Source: Amyloporia xantha (taxonomy: Eukaryota; Basidiomycota; Agaricomycetes; Polyporales; Adustoporiaceae). Taken from it: DNA of 64,000 nucleotides. This document shows, piece after piece, positions 1 through 11,500 of this stretch. Location of the stretch: positions 868,001-932,000 of the forward strand of contig JAYKKR010000013.1 in the NCBI GenBank assembly GCA_036971615.1. The letters run 5' to 3'. Each line of letters starts with the position of its first letter. The first letter of the stretch is position 1. Position numbers and translations under genes: made by a program. The notes beneath the pieces were generated by a model. It saw only the letters and a program-made list of their open reading frames with translations. It had not been told where the DNA came from and searched no databases.

Positions 1-51
1 GCGGATCACGCTGGCCGTGTATGTACATATTTGTACTACGGCGCTTAGCGC

Positions 52-3000
52 GTGAACGTCTACTCTAACAAGGGCGCGGACAGTTTCTTTGATTTCGCAG
101 TACAGATGCAAACCAAGAATTCGTTGCTGCGGGGGACCACCTCCCACCTTACCGATGCGCAGCTCCGGCACCAGCTGGAGGCGGGAATGACGGAAATCTT
201 GCACAACCGCTACGGGGACAAGGAGAAGCTCAAAACGACGGAATCGTTGCAGGCCTGGATCAAGGGGGTGCAGGTGTTGCACGAGAAGGTCATGGCGGAT
301 GTGCGGGACTTCCAACGTGCGACCCGAGACGTTCGGGACAAGTCCCGAATCACAAACCATGTCCTGACAGAGCCGTCCCGCCGGGGCAATATACCCTCAA
401 CGTCGCGTAGTGACACCGCTCGAACCAACACAGGGATTCGTTTGCCGCTCCTGACTGAGGAGGAGCGCTCGCTGTTGATGAAGCACAAGGGTTGCTTCAA
501 ATGTTGCCGCTTCTATGTCCCAGAGGGTCACATCTCGCGTACCTGCACCAATGGATTCCCTGACGCCAATGGGTACCGAACCCTGACCGCTACAGATGCC
601 GAACGTGCTCGGAAGGCCGCCGCCCGCGGCCCGCCTGTGGCTGCTATCTTGCCGAACTCGGACGATGATGCGTTCGACGTCGCTGCGCACGGCTCGAACG
701 TTCACCCAGTCGCAGCGGTTATGGGGTCTACCTCCTTCCCAGTCGCCGTCATGCCTTCCAATGCTGCCAACGTGTTGTCGTCGGATGACGATGGCGACGG
801 TTCTGATGACAGCTGGGCAGGGGTTCCGGCAGAGCAGGGTACTGAGAACCGGGTATGTGCTGTTTCTGCCTGTTTGCCTCTTTCCATTTGCGCAGCTGTG
901 CACGCCGCTGCGTGCGGGAGGGTTGAGCCCCAAGAACAATTCCGTGTCCCACACCTCACGTGGGACTGCGTGATTGAGGGGCCAGCTATGACAGATCCGT
1001 TACCTTGTCGCGCACTTATTGACAATGGTTCGCATACAGTCTTGATTCGTGACGACTATGTCGAACGCCTCGGACTCCGCCGTCGTCGACTCCCAGTGCC
1101 CGAAAATGTTGAATTGGCCATGCAAGCTGAAGGTCGTCGTGTGGTAGTTTCCTTGACTGAATATGTTAAACTCCGTCCTTCCGATCCATCATTCCAGTGG
1201 CAATCAAAGTGTGTGTGCGCAATCATCGCGCCGGGTCTCTGTTTCCCTATCATTCTTGGACTGCCGTTTCTCCTCCGTAACTCTATTGTAATCGATCACG
1301 CCCTCCGTTCCGTTGTTGCCAAAGACTCTGGCTTTGACCTGTTGCACCCGCCGCCTGTACCACCTGTACCACCTGTTGTAGTGCCTCCAAAGAAACTTCG
1401 TGACTGTGTCCGTACCACCTTGAATGACCGAAAGTGCATGCTCAAAGAGCTTGAAAAGGCAACTGAACATTGTCGAAGTCTGTCGGATCCTGTCCGGGGG
1501 TCCGATGTGATTGCAGCTGTGCGTCAGCGACTCGAAGTGATTACGGCCCAAGACCGCCTGCGGCGGTTGGGTAGCGAAATTCAACAGCGGAACCGGGACG
1601 TTTTCGAGCCGATCCCACATGTTCACAATCTGCCCTCTGACGTTTTCTGCCGCATACAATTGAAGGATGCTTCACAACGTATTACGACCCGTTCATACAG
1701 TACACCGCGTAAATACAAGGAAGCCTGGTCTACGCTTATCCAGGAACATTTGGATGCAGGACGCATCCGGCCTTCAAATTCACCACACGCCTCGCCGGCC
1801 TTTCTTATACCAAAAGCAGATCCCGCGGCTCTGCCCCGATGGGTGAATGATTACCGTGCCCTGAATGCGAACACGGTGCTGGATTCCCATCCCCTTCCTC
1901 GGGTGGATGATATTCTTTCAGACTGCGCGCAGGGGAAGATATGGAGTAAAATGGATATGACAAACTCCTTCTTTCAAACACGTGTCCACCCTGATGATGT
2001 CGGCCTTACGGCAGTCTCCACCCCGCTTGGGTTGTATGAGTGGCTGGTCATGCCGATGGGGTTGCGCAACGCGCCCCCCATCCACCAGCGTCGGGTTACT
2101 GCAGCGTTGCGGGAACATCTCGGAAAATTCTGTCACATTTATCTTGACGACATTGTTATTTGGTCGGATTCAGTGGCAGAACATGAGCGTCACGTGCAGT
2201 TAATCCTTGATGCGCTGCGAGCCGCGCAACTTTATTGCAATCCTAAAAAGTGCGAGTTTTTTGTCTTGGAGCTGGATTTCTTGGGCCATCGAATATCTGC
2301 GAAGGGAATTGAGGCTCATACTTCTAAGGTGGACCGAATTTTGGACTGGCCTGTGCCTCAGTCTGCATCTGACGTCCGTTCCTTCCTGGGCCTCGTCCGT
2401 TACCTCGCAGCATTCCTACCTGGCCTCGCGGGATACACCCGGATTCTCACCCCTCTGACCACTAAAGAGGCCCGGCGTGTCTTCCCGAAATGGCTGCCCG
2501 CGCACCAAGGTGCTTTTGATGCAATTAAGGCTTTAGTAGTCGGACGTGAATGTCTCACGGTTATCAACCATGCCTCACCTGGGGACAACAAAGTTTTCCT
2601 CACCTGTGATGCAAGTGACTGGCGGACGGGGGCGGCCCTCAGTTTCGGGCCCACCTGGGAATCTGCCCGACCAGTGGCTTTTGACTCGATGCAGCTGAAG
2701 GGAGCTGAACTGAATTATCCCATCCATGAAAAGGAGCTTCTTGCAATTGTTCGAGCCCTCAAGAAGTGGCGGGCTGACCTCATTGGGATGCATGTCATCG
2801 TGTATACTGATCACCGTACACTCGAAAACTTCGAGGGTCAACGAGACTTGTCCCGCCGTCAACTTCGCTGGCAAGAGTTCATGGCGCAGTATGACCTCCA
2901 AATCACGTACATACGTGGGGAGGATAATACGGTGGCCGACGCCCTGTCGCGCCTGCCTGCTGGGACCTTCCCGGACGAACACCAGTCCTGTTCCGGTGCC

Positions 3001-3463
3001 CACGCGATTCTGTCGATCTCGACAGACGTGGAACTGCTACGCGCGATTCGTGACGGCTACAAGGCTGATGACTTCTGCCAGAAGATCATTGCTTCCCCTT
3101 CGTCCACACTGGGGGTGCGTTGTGTGAACGACTTGTGGTACATTGGTGATCGTCTCCTAGTTCCCCGGGTTGCGGACGTGCGTGAGCAGCTGTTTCGGTT
3201 GGCCCATGACGCTGCTGGACATTTTGGTGCAGACAAGAGCTACGCCCATTTACGTGACACATTCTATTGGCCGAACATGAGGAAAGATCTTGAACAAGCA
3301 TACGTGCCTGCCTGCCTCGACTGCCAGCGCAACAAGTCACGAACGACCCGCCCGGCGGGACCGCTGCACTCCCTTCCGATTCCCGAGGCGCGCGGCGATA
3401 GCATCGCCATGGATTTTATTGGACCCCTGCCTGCCGACGAGGGGTATGACGGGATCCTGACGA
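52..3463 (+). pseudogene. Gypsy-1 Gag-Pol polyprotein, 5' part (Gag end to start of integrase core)
   Basis: One open frame covers the end of Gag and most of Pol. A zinc-knuckle-like motif starting CFKCC lies near residue 146, followed by a low-complexity linker. The protease motif LIDNGS has its catalytic Asp near residue 324. The reverse transcriptase has the YLDD catalytic box at residues 697-700, followed by RNase H (TCDASDW) and the integrase HHCC zinc finger, which begins at His1052 (HDAAGHFGADKSYAHL...CLDCQRNK). The first integrase Asp is in AMDFIGPL. The frame then enters the inserted element at 3464; the last 42 residues of the open frame, up to 3588, are transposon sequence and not integrase. 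An in-frame stop at 46-48 and the missing capsid domain mean the true start lies left of the window or is damaged; the first internal ATG is at 106. The gene cannot make a complete integrase. Confidence 0.93.
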
Positions 3464-3869
3464 CATCAGGAAAAAAAACCTTAGCTAAGTATGGATATGT
3501 AGCCCACGTAGCACTGGTAGCTTCATCGGAAGGTTACCCCTTATGTTGCAGCCATAGCCACGTGCAACCACTCCATAGCGCCATGTAGCTGTCGAAGCGA
3601 GCTTTGTATTGCTCAGTAGACACTGGACATGTCTATGGATCACGCACATAGCATGCCGTAGTCACTCATTGGCACTCGTAGATACAGATCGCTCCCGTTG
3701 TATAGCAATTATTAAATCAAATATATTAACTACTGCTAATAATCATCAAGGTCCTATGCTGGAGTGGGCGATGTCAGGTAATGGGACCGACGAAGACATA
3801 GCTGCCTGGCTCCGCTGCGAACGCGATGTGCACCGAGTTTCCTCTCTTGCCGGACGGGACACTGCAGGC

Positions 3870-5055
3870 TGTTGGTCCGCCGCGATGGACACAGGCTGAT
3901 CAGGCTCTGCGTGTCGTCCGCTTTGAGTTTTGCGCCGGGCGCGCCTGCATTCAGAGCGTTGGTGATGTTCTGCGTGTATGCAGCTATCCAGGCGGCGGTC
4001 TGCGTGCCAGGCGAGGAGGATGCGGCGAGTGCGGGGCAAGACACGTCGTCAAGGGTGTTGTTGCCCTATGGCTGATAGTCTCCTATAAGGACAGAGAAAG
4101 ATGGAAAACAGACACATGCTCTCCGAGAGAATCACAGAAAGGACAGGCGCGTACATCCCATTGCTCGCTGCTGCAAAGCCTGTGCAACACATATAGTCAG
4201 TAAAGTGATTATCCATGTGAAGAATTCAAAATTCTCACCAGCCGTCCAGTTCGTCGCAGACTGCACGACACGCGACTTGCTCGACGCCCACACGAACGGG
4301 ACATTGTTCTCGCTGACCGGGGACACATACCGCTCGAATGCCTGCTCACCGGCATCATACGACCTGCACGCACAGACCACCGTCTCAATTTAGTGCATGC
4401 CCTGCACAGGCAAGAAAGAAATGACAAAAATCCGATGAGGAGACACTCACTCCTGAGCACCGAATGGCACAAGGTCGTCCTCCCCAAGCGTGTATGTTAA
4501 GTCGGGCACAAAGCTCAATTGTGAGCTGTAGCTGGATGCAGATTGGAGCTTTTTCAACGCCGACTTGATGGCCTTCTAGTAGAGTCAGACTTGGATGGGT
4601 ACCGTGCGCCGTGGCGCTGAAGCTAGCAGATGACGGACCGGGAAGTCAGAGCACGATAGTAAGGGAAGGGAGGGGTGCTGGGACGTACAATGTTGACCTG
4701 TGGCAGGGCAAGTCACCAACCAGGTGAATATTCGCTACAGGCCGTCGAAACCCATGAAATGGAATATTCGCGAATAGGCACGCGACAGCACATGCGATCA
4801 CGAACAACCGATGGTGAGGATCGAGTGCCCATTACAAGGGGCGCTGATCCTTGCTTGCCATCATCACGAGCCACCACGTCTGATCGTCAATCGACAAACC
4901 CAATCAGTCTGCGCGACATACGGTTTGATGACAGCAATGACCTCCTCTGGCACAGACAGTGACATCACGAAATTCGGGTACCCACCTGCGTGATAGTGCA
5001 CTCGTCTGGAGCCAGCGTATACGATGCAACTGGGAAGTACGGCGCGTACTGCACT
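3870..5055 (-). pseudogene. Captured phytase / histidine acid phosphatase gene fragment, introns retained
   Basis: Phytases remove phosphate from inositol phosphates using an RHGxRxP active site. On the minus strand the family's segments appear in order. The exon at 4986-5055 reads QYAPYFPVASYTLAPDECTI. A micro-exon at 4689-4697 reads VNI. The exon at 4451-4622 contains LQRHGARYPS (the active site) and later VPDLTYTLGEDDLVPFGA. The exon at 4239-4363 reads SYDAGEQAFERYVSPVSENN and contains ASSKSRVVQSATNWTAG. The exon from about 4064 downward contains GNNTLDDVSCP, AWIAAYTQNITNALNAGAPG and DDTQSLISLCP. Intron borders are still recognisable (gtgggt, gtacgt, gtgagt, gtgaga donors). Damage includes a stop just before QYAPYFP, a small frame slip between the active-site segment and AIKSALKKL, and loss of frame after LCP. 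Intron retention argues for DNA-level capture, not a retrocopy. No expression can be inferred. Confidence 0.9.
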
Positions 5056-5189
5056 CAGCTCTCGCTCACATTCCCGAAAACGGCTTGGCTGTCCCTTCCA
5101 ACAGTCAAACGCGTCACCAAGGCCTCGGGATCCCTTGCTGAAGTGCCGAGGGTAACGCACGCGCAGAAGACATAAAACGCAGGGAGGAG

Positions 5190-5597
5190 GCTGCGAGAAA
5201 ACGGGTGGGAATCATGGCGGCGAAGACTGAATGGAAGGCGGCCGCCGTTTCTATGTAGTGCGGAAACATGTAAAATCTGACCTGTGAATCAGCAAGCTCA
5301 AGCCTCACGCTGTCGGGCGTCATATGCTTACTGTTCGGACTGCAGTAATATTCGCGCGAGCATCTCATGGTGAAGGATCTTGCGCAGGATCATGCCCGTG
5401 TTCAATGCAACCTCCTCGTTCCTGTATCTGTCGAACGTCGCGAAGAGCACTTCCCGCTGGCCACTGGGGTATTCGACGGTCGGGAAGCACGCACCAATCT
5501 GCCGCCGGAGCAGGTTGTTGAAGATCTGTACGACATCTTTGCGAGCCTCAAACTCGAGTCGTCCAATATGTATCAACAGGTGGTGCAACAAGTCTAC
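5190..5597 (-). pseudogene. Captured Mo25/Hym1-like (CAB39 family) gene fragment
   Basis: Mo25 is a scaffold for STE20/GCK-type kinases in polarity pathways. The minus-strand exon at 5332-5597 carries the family signature LEFEARKDVVQIFNNLLRRQ followed by IGACFPTVEY and EVALNTGMILRKILHHEMLA, ending LLQSEQ. An intron of about 55 nt (donor gtaagc, acceptor at 5277-5279) joins it to FYMFPHYIETAAAF, matching the next Mo25 segment (FYxFFxYVExSAFDIASDAF). After that the similarity fades near 5190. Only about one third of the protein is present, with no start or end. The same open frame continues upstream into the PAS fragment without an intron, so the two genes are joined directly. Confidence 0.9.
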
Positions 5598-5729
5598 TGT
5601 AGGGATGACGTCGGCGGGGTGGCAGAACTCAGTGATGGAGTGGCCAACAACTTCCTAGGGCACGTAGCTGAGCACGCGGCGCAAGGCGGGCGTGACATAG
5701 AGGAAGGCGCCCTTGAGAGATACGACGTG
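5596..5729 (-). pseudogene. Captured white-collar-1-like PAS domain fragment fused to Mo25
   Basis: The minus-strand frame reads VVSLKGAFLYVTPALRRVLS, then YVP, a TAG stop at 5655-5657, and EVVGHSITEFCHPADVIPTV. This pattern (SLKGxFLY, then ICHPSDIVP) is typical of PAS domains in fungal WC-1 blue-light receptors. Right after DVIPTV the frame continues as DLLHHLL of Mo25, with no intron between. The domain is partial (about 45 of 100 residues) and carries one in-frame stop. The PAS call is good; assignment to WC-1 and not another PAS protein is less sure. Confidence 0.78.
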
Positions 5730-6399
5730 GATAGTCGGAGGCGCTCTCGGGCAAGAGTAAGTCGTAGGGATCGCCTGTGGCAGGGCCTGGCTAGTTCGCG
5801 GTGGCAGGCAAGAGCGGGAGGGAACAAACAAAGGTCGGGTTGGCGAGGAGCGAGTGGAGGGTGCTGGGGAGACACTATGGACAAGCAGCGTAGGAGAGTG
5901 TCTGCGCGCGAGAATGTTCAATGTCGTGCTGGCAAGTTTTCAACGATCCATCGATGTCCGCAAAGCCGAGTCAGAATCGGGACTGAAATCCCGGGAGAGC
6001 CCGAGTCATGTGATATTATTGATGAGATCTCGTCCCTGTGGACAATCGCACAAGAGTCTAAGACCGTCCCTCACTCGCGGACCGGTGAAATGCAAGAGAT
6101 AGTAGATACCATGTAGAGTTCGATGACTGATTTTGACTGTGAAGGCAAGCTCGGAATTGTACTATGCGGATGACAGTGAGACATATGTCTCTTCTATTAA
6201 CTCGGCCATTTACTACAGTATATACACCTACATGGAAATATGTACATATCGAATGAAATTATAGTGTGGCATGTAGGTATGTCTCAGAGCTACAGACAGC
6301 CACGTAGTATGCTGTAGCTGTCACATGAGGCTACAGACACTAGATGCACAACATAGCGTTGGCATGGTGCCATGTGGCAAATTGTTTTTTCCTGATGGA

Positions 6400-6759
6400 T
6401 CACGGATCGGCTGCATTCGGACGTCAGAATCTTACCAATACGCATGAACATTATGGCTGCTGAGCTGGCCGTTGTGTTTTTCAACAATTGGTACTGTGAG
6501 AATGGTCTGCCTCTGGAGATCATCTCTGACCGTGATAAGCTCTTTGTGTCGGCGTTCTGGCGTGCATTGCACAAACTCACTGGGATCTCGCTGAAATTGT
6601 CCACAGCCTACCATCCACAAACCGATGGGGCGTCGGAACGATCCAATAAAACAGTCAACCAGTGCATTCGCTTCCATGTTCAGCGAAACCAAACTGGATG
6701 GGTGCATGCTTTACCGCGCATCCGTTTCGACATTATGAACGCAGTGGATGCGTCCACGG
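6400..6759 (+). pseudogene. Gypsy-1 integrase core, 3' part, truncated
   Basis: After element A the gypsy-1 integrase resumes in frame with ITDRLHSDVRILPIRMNIMA. The second catalytic Asp is in EIISDRDKLFVSAFW and the third catalytic residue, Glu, is in HPQTDGASERSNKTVNQ. It ends FDIMNAVDAST, where family members normally continue GFSPF. The break coincides with TGTAAGG, the outer end of the gypsy-2 LTR. The integrase C-terminal domain is absent from the window. Confidence 0.9.
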
Positions 6760-7181
6760 TGTAAGGCTTGGTGCTCCTCCCGCTGTGCGATAAGCACACC
6801 GGGAAGGAACAGATCAATGAGTCGAAGGGGAAGGGGAGTGAAGACGTTCGCTGCGTCTGGCACGGAGGATGAGCAAGAGAGAAAAGAATTGATTGAGCTA
6901 GAGACTCGTAGGTATATGGGGGACGCTCTATGTGTGCTATCCCAGTCAAGTCGCAGTCGCAGTCCTAAGTACGCAGTAGATATCCCGAATCGCAGTAAAA
7001 TGGGTCAAGCCGCTTGCTCGCCCTCTCGTAGAAGTAAAACGCAGTGTAGCTCCGCTGAGCAAGAAAACCCGGTCGCGTGAAAGTCAAAGTCCCAGTCGCA
7101 GCTCGTACCAGATGGTAGATACCCCTTCCGCCTCGTTCCCCTTCCTCCTATATACCTCGTCCCGCGTGCGCTGCCACGTCA
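6760..7181 (-). repeat. Putative 3' LTR of gypsy-2
   Basis: The segment begins TGTAAGGCTT and ends CGTCA on the plus strand. Read in element orientation it is TGACG...CCTTACA, with the TG...CA ends expected of an LTR. Its left edge is exactly the break in the gypsy-1 integrase. Directly inside the right edge (7182-7250) lies a pyrimidine-rich run that is purine-rich on the element strand, fitting a polypurine tract. A TATATA box lies at 7150-7155. No second copy is present to confirm it. Confidence 0.65.
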
Positions 7182-7290
7182 CTCTCCCTCCCGCTTCCTC
7201 CCGCTACCTCCCGCTACCTCCCCTCCGACTCTTCCCCTGACTCACTTATCCTCCTTCCGCGCGCTCTTCCCTCCCTTCGCCTCGTTCGCC

Positions 7291-8092
7291 ATGTCTGAGC
7301 CCGCCGAACCCACCGACCCCATCGGTTCCCTCCACGTCCGCCGCTACCTCCTCCTCGTAGACGTGCTTCGCGCTGAATGCGTTGTTGAGCCTTCATTCCG
7401 CCCTTCCGATCCGGCTGCTTGGCTTGCCTGGGCCCACGGAGTGCGCTGGCTGCTGGTCTGTCCACCTTTCTCCCTTACTTCTCTTTCCTTCCCCTCACGT
7501 CCCGTCCCGCAGCGCCTCGCCTATGAGGCTCGAGCCCAAGCCATAGCCGCGGGGAACCTCACGCTCCCTCCGCTCACTGCCTTCGTCACCCTCCGCGAGC
7601 TCGTCCACTACATCGACTCGATCTTCCGCTCCTCCCTGAGCCATCGCGGTGCAGTCCCTTATCCTGGGATCGCCTGGAGCCCCGACGAGGTCCGCTCTAA
7701 TGCGCAGCGGGACGAAGCTGGCACTCCGCCTCCCCTCCCGTTGTACACGGAAGAAGCCTTCTGGACCCCTCCCCGCGTCACCGAGGAACGTACCGATGAG
7801 GCTTTGGAACGGCTCGAACTTATCGCCCGCCAGTTCTCGGACACTCTGGACCGTATGCGTCCCTATCCGTGGGCTTTCGAAGACTTAGAGCACTCGATCC
7901 GTGTCGCCGCTCATGCTCTGGGAGGAAGGGGAGGACGTCGGGAGGGAGGTCCCTCGCGGGGCCCGTACCCCTGCGGAGGAGGATTTCCGTTACCACCGGG
8001 AGACTATTTATCGTCCCCCGCGCCACCGCTCGTTCTCTGACGTCGGCGGGGAAGGGCCCGACGCTCCCATCGACTTGTCGACCGTAGATTAG
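7291..8092 (+). pseudogene. Gypsy-2 antisense ORF 1, uncharacterised, frame-slipped
   Basis: The ATG at 7291 opens a GC-rich, proline- and arginine-rich frame (MSEPAEPTDPIGSLHVRRYL). A likely intron (gtctgt...cgcag, about 7454-7511) separates LAWAHGVRWL from RLAYEARAQAIAAGNLTLPP. The first frame stays open to 8040. From about 7905 another frame gives a more protein-like end (GREVPRGARTPAEEDFRYHR then DLSTVD) that stops at 8092, suggesting a one-base slip. PSDPAAWLAWAHGV resembles PSDPPARIAWVHAV in antisense ORF 3, so the two may be related. I do not recognise a domain. A TATATACC box about 140 bases upstream lies inside the LTR. Confidence 0.5.
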
Positions 8093-8583
8093 CGTTCAGT
8101 CCTGTAGTCGTTCCATTCGAATGCCATGCTCCGTCTTGTAGCCGTTCCGTTCGAATGCGATGCTTGCTTCCGCCAAGCTCCCTTGTCCCGCGTGATCACC
8201 TCTCCTTTGTTCCGCTGTCTCGTCCTGCCCTACCGTCCGTTCATAGGGTAGCGCGTACCCATTCCTTACACCCCCTACCCACTTAAATTCCGACCGTCCT
8301 CGGTCGGTCCGCCGTCCTAATCCCCGAGCAAATCCCCGAGCCTTCAGGCCGTCCGATCATCGCAGATGCACGCGATCGGGCCGCGATCGCGTTAAGATCG
8401 ATAGCGCTGGGGCACGCGCCCACCTCGAGGCGCCCTTGCCGCGCATCCCGCTCGTCCCGCAGAGGTCGCCAAACGAGGAGCACGGCACCCGCGTCCTCAT
8501 TCCCAACATCCCCTCCTTCCCTCCGACTTCGCCCACTTCCTCCCCAGCTCTCTTCCCCACCTCCACTCGCTTCCTCCACCACC

Positions 8584-11500
8584 ATGCCTGTCGACCTCAC
8601 CACGCCCCCGTCCGCCCGCCGCGCCATCCCCACCATCGAACAGCAACTCGACACGCTACGGGGCGCGGAACCAGAGCTCGGCGACGACCCCTCGCCGCGG
8701 GACCTCCAGGAGTGGCTTCGATGGGTGAACTCGGTGGGCCAGGCCTGGGTGAGTGTCCCGTTCGCGATTCCCTGCACGCCGTCGCTTCCTAACTGTAAAC
8801 TTCCCTGCTAGGTGGCGCTAGCGGCGGCCCATGCGGTGGCCAGCCACGAAACGACGCCGCGCAGCGCCCCCGCTATGGAGCTACAAACCTGGCTCGCGAC
8901 CACGCGCGGCCGCCTCATGGCCTACCGCGACGAGTTTCCTGTCGCGGATCGGTACTACGACACCCTATTGCAGCGCCTCTCCCCCGCCCACAACGCCACC
9001 TTCCTCGCCGGCACGCAAAATTTTACCTGGAATCGCCACGCCCGCACCCTCCACAACCTCTGGCCCCCGGCTCCATTCCCTCCTACCGACGCCGATACGT
9101 CCGCCTCGGGCTCCCGCTACACCTCCCCGTCAGAAACGGACGAAGTAAGTCGCAACGCCTCTTCAGGCGGAAGCGTGCCGCTAACGCCGTCGACCGTGGA
9201 GTTGGAGGAAGACGAGGGGGAGGACGAAGTAGATCCCTCGTCCGACCTTGTCCCGCCGTCCCCGCCGCCTCCGCGCACCGTGGGTGGGAGGAAGCGACAG
9301 ACGAAAGGTAGGACGGCCGCCCCGAAACCTCCCAAGGCCCCCGCCTTTCCATCAAGGTTCCCCCTCGTCTCGCCACCGCCGCCAACGCCAAAAAGAGCCT
9401 CGCTGATCGCCCGAACCGCGATCGGCGAGGTCCCATCGTATACCTCAACCACCCCCCGTGTGCGTACTGCACCAAGAAGGGGTATCGCTGCGCGGGAGAC
9501 GGCACTCGCCGCCATGTTTGCGAGTCGTGCATGATCGCGCGGGCGAAGTGCACCATCCGCGACGATCCCCCCGCCAATCGTAAGTCCTTCCCCCGCCCTT
9601 CCTCCCGCAGGTACGTTTCATTCAGCTGCTTATGTACTAATGATGCACCAACATGTTGGGTAGGCCCAAACGCGGTTATGCACCAGGCAGCGCATTGGCC
9701 TGGCTGTTGGTGCATCAGGTGCTAGGGGCCAAATAGGGCAGGTGTAGTGTGACAGTAGCTGGTGTCGTATGGCTTATAAATCAGGCCGAAAGCGGAAATA
9801 TACATTAAATCTATAGCAGATGTGTATAATTCAAACTCAGCTGGTATGTAAGCATCCAAATAAGGAAGGTGGGCATGTATAGGCTCATTTTGATGCTTGT
9901 AATGGTGGCTATTAGAATCTGCTGCTTGTAATGGATTCTAATGAAACATATTACTATTGTATACCATTAGAATGCTTACAAATGGGGCTATTCAAATATT
10001 GTAATGAAAATTGTATTGATCTAGGCTGGTAGAAGCTTGTATTGAATGCCACTGTTATATACCATTAGAATGCTTACAAATGGAGCTATTCAAATATTGT
10101 AATGAAAATTGTATTGGTGCAGGCTAATCAAATTTGTATTGGATGTATGCTTGTTATATATCAGTAAAAAGCCAAAAAAGTGGCAATTCCCACAATGGGA
10201 TTGACAAGTACATCTGCTTGTAGGTAAATGTGGATTTTATATGTTGGCTTTGTATGCTTGTAATCCTGGGCTTGTAAGCCTTTTTGCTGATCACCCAGCC
10301 AATATGGAGCAATACAGATGCTGTATAACCATTTTCAGCCAAAATAATTTTCATACGCACCGCGTCCAAAAACATATTTCGTGTTTTTTGGCTTAAGTAA
10401 GCAAGCTATGGTGCTCAAACAAATTTTCCCATATCACTGGAGTGATGGTCTGCGACTTTCATTTATACCATATATGGTAATTTTCACTTTTGGAAATCTT
10501 GCCTCAGGTCCAGGGGATGTATAGATACATAGAGCAGACACTGGCATACGGAGGGTGTAACAGTCATCAAACTATGTCTAGATAAGTCTGCAATATGTGT
10601 TTGGCATGAGTCTTACATTGGTCTTACATTGGTCTTACATGAGTCTTACACAAGTTTGTTTCACCACTCTTGTTCTGTGTGCACTTCAACAGTTGTCAGT
10701 CTTTCACAATAGCAACTACATACATAGCTCATTCAATCACTTTGTACACATTGAGTATACACTGGTTTGAGTGTCCATTGATACTAGGATATGAGTGACT
10801 GAAGTGCGTACACTAGCATAACCAGGGTGGTGAAACAAACTTGTGTAAGACTCATGTAAGACCAATGTAAGACCAATGTAAGACTCATGCCAAACACATA
10901 TTGCAGACTTATCTAGACATAGTTTGATGACTGTTACACCCTCCGTATGCCAGTGTCTGCTCTATGTATCTATACATCCCCTGGACCTGAGGCAAGATTT
11001 CCAAAAGTGAAAATTACCATATATGGTATAAATGAAAGTCGCAGACCATCACTCCAGTGATATGGGAAAATTTGTTTGAGCACCATAGCTTGCTTACTTA
11101 AGCCAAAAAACACGAAATATGTTTTTGGACGCGTGCGTATGAAAATTATTTTGGCTGAAAATGGTTATACAGCATCTGTATTGCTCCATATTGGCTGGGT
11201 GATCAGCAAAAAGGCTTACAAGCCCAGGATTACAAGCATACAAAGCCAACATATAAAATCCACATTTACCTACAAGCAGATGTACTTGTCAATCCCATTG
11301 TGGGAATTGCCACTTTTTTGGCTTTTTACTGATATATAACAAGCATACATCCAATACAAATTTGATTAGCCTGCACCAATACAATTTTCATTACAATATT
11401 TGAATAGCTCCATTTGTAAGCATTCTAATGGTATATAACAGTGGCATTCAATACAAGCTTCTACCAGCCTAGATCAATACAATTTTCATTACAATATTTG

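Larger units (their letters stand above)
3464..6397. mobile_element. Element A: TIR DNA transposon carrying captured host gene fragments
   Basis: The element starts CATCAGGAAAAAA and ends TTTTTTCCTGATG, a 13-bp inverted repeat. It is flanked by a 2-bp duplication GA (3462-3463 and 6398-6399). Removing the element and one GA restores an uninterrupted integrase frame in gypsy-1 (residues GILT then ITDRL), which fixes both borders exactly. Subterminal regions are rich in short CCACGTAG/GTAGCCACG-like repeats in both orientations, as in CACTA-like elements. There is no transposase, so it is non-autonomous. Its interior (about 3870-5730) consists of exon-intron fragments of three host genes, all on the minus strand. 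The superfamily is inferred only from short ends and the 2-bp duplication; a CACTA/Plavaka-like relationship is possible. Confidence 0.9.
1..6759 (+). mobile_element. Ty3/gypsy retrotransposon gypsy-1, partial, split by element A
   Basis: A gypsy-type LTR retrotransposon runs off the left edge of the window. The order zinc knuckle, protease, reverse transcriptase, RNase H, integrase is the Ty3/gypsy order. The integrase core is cut at 3463 by a TIR element and resumes at 6400. It is cut for good at 6759, where the LTR of gypsy-2 begins. No LTR of gypsy-1 lies in the window. Confidence 0.93.

Noticed and set aside
3464..3588. C-terminal 42 residues of the long gypsy-1 open frame
   Set aside because: They lie inside element A, starting with its terminal repeat, and are not integrase sequence.
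4864..4985. Frame GYPNFVMSLSVPEEVIAVIK as a separate protein fragment
   Set aside because: It follows directly after the donor of the phytase exon ending at 4986, so it is most simply intron sequence.
5367..6116. 249-codon plus-strand open frame
   Set aside because: It is the antisense shadow of the Mo25 and PAS fragments, whose minus-strand translation matches known families.
10154..11339. Two identical small ORFs (MKIILAENGYTASVLLHIGW)
   Set aside because: They are mirror copies produced by the palindrome and show no recognisable domain.
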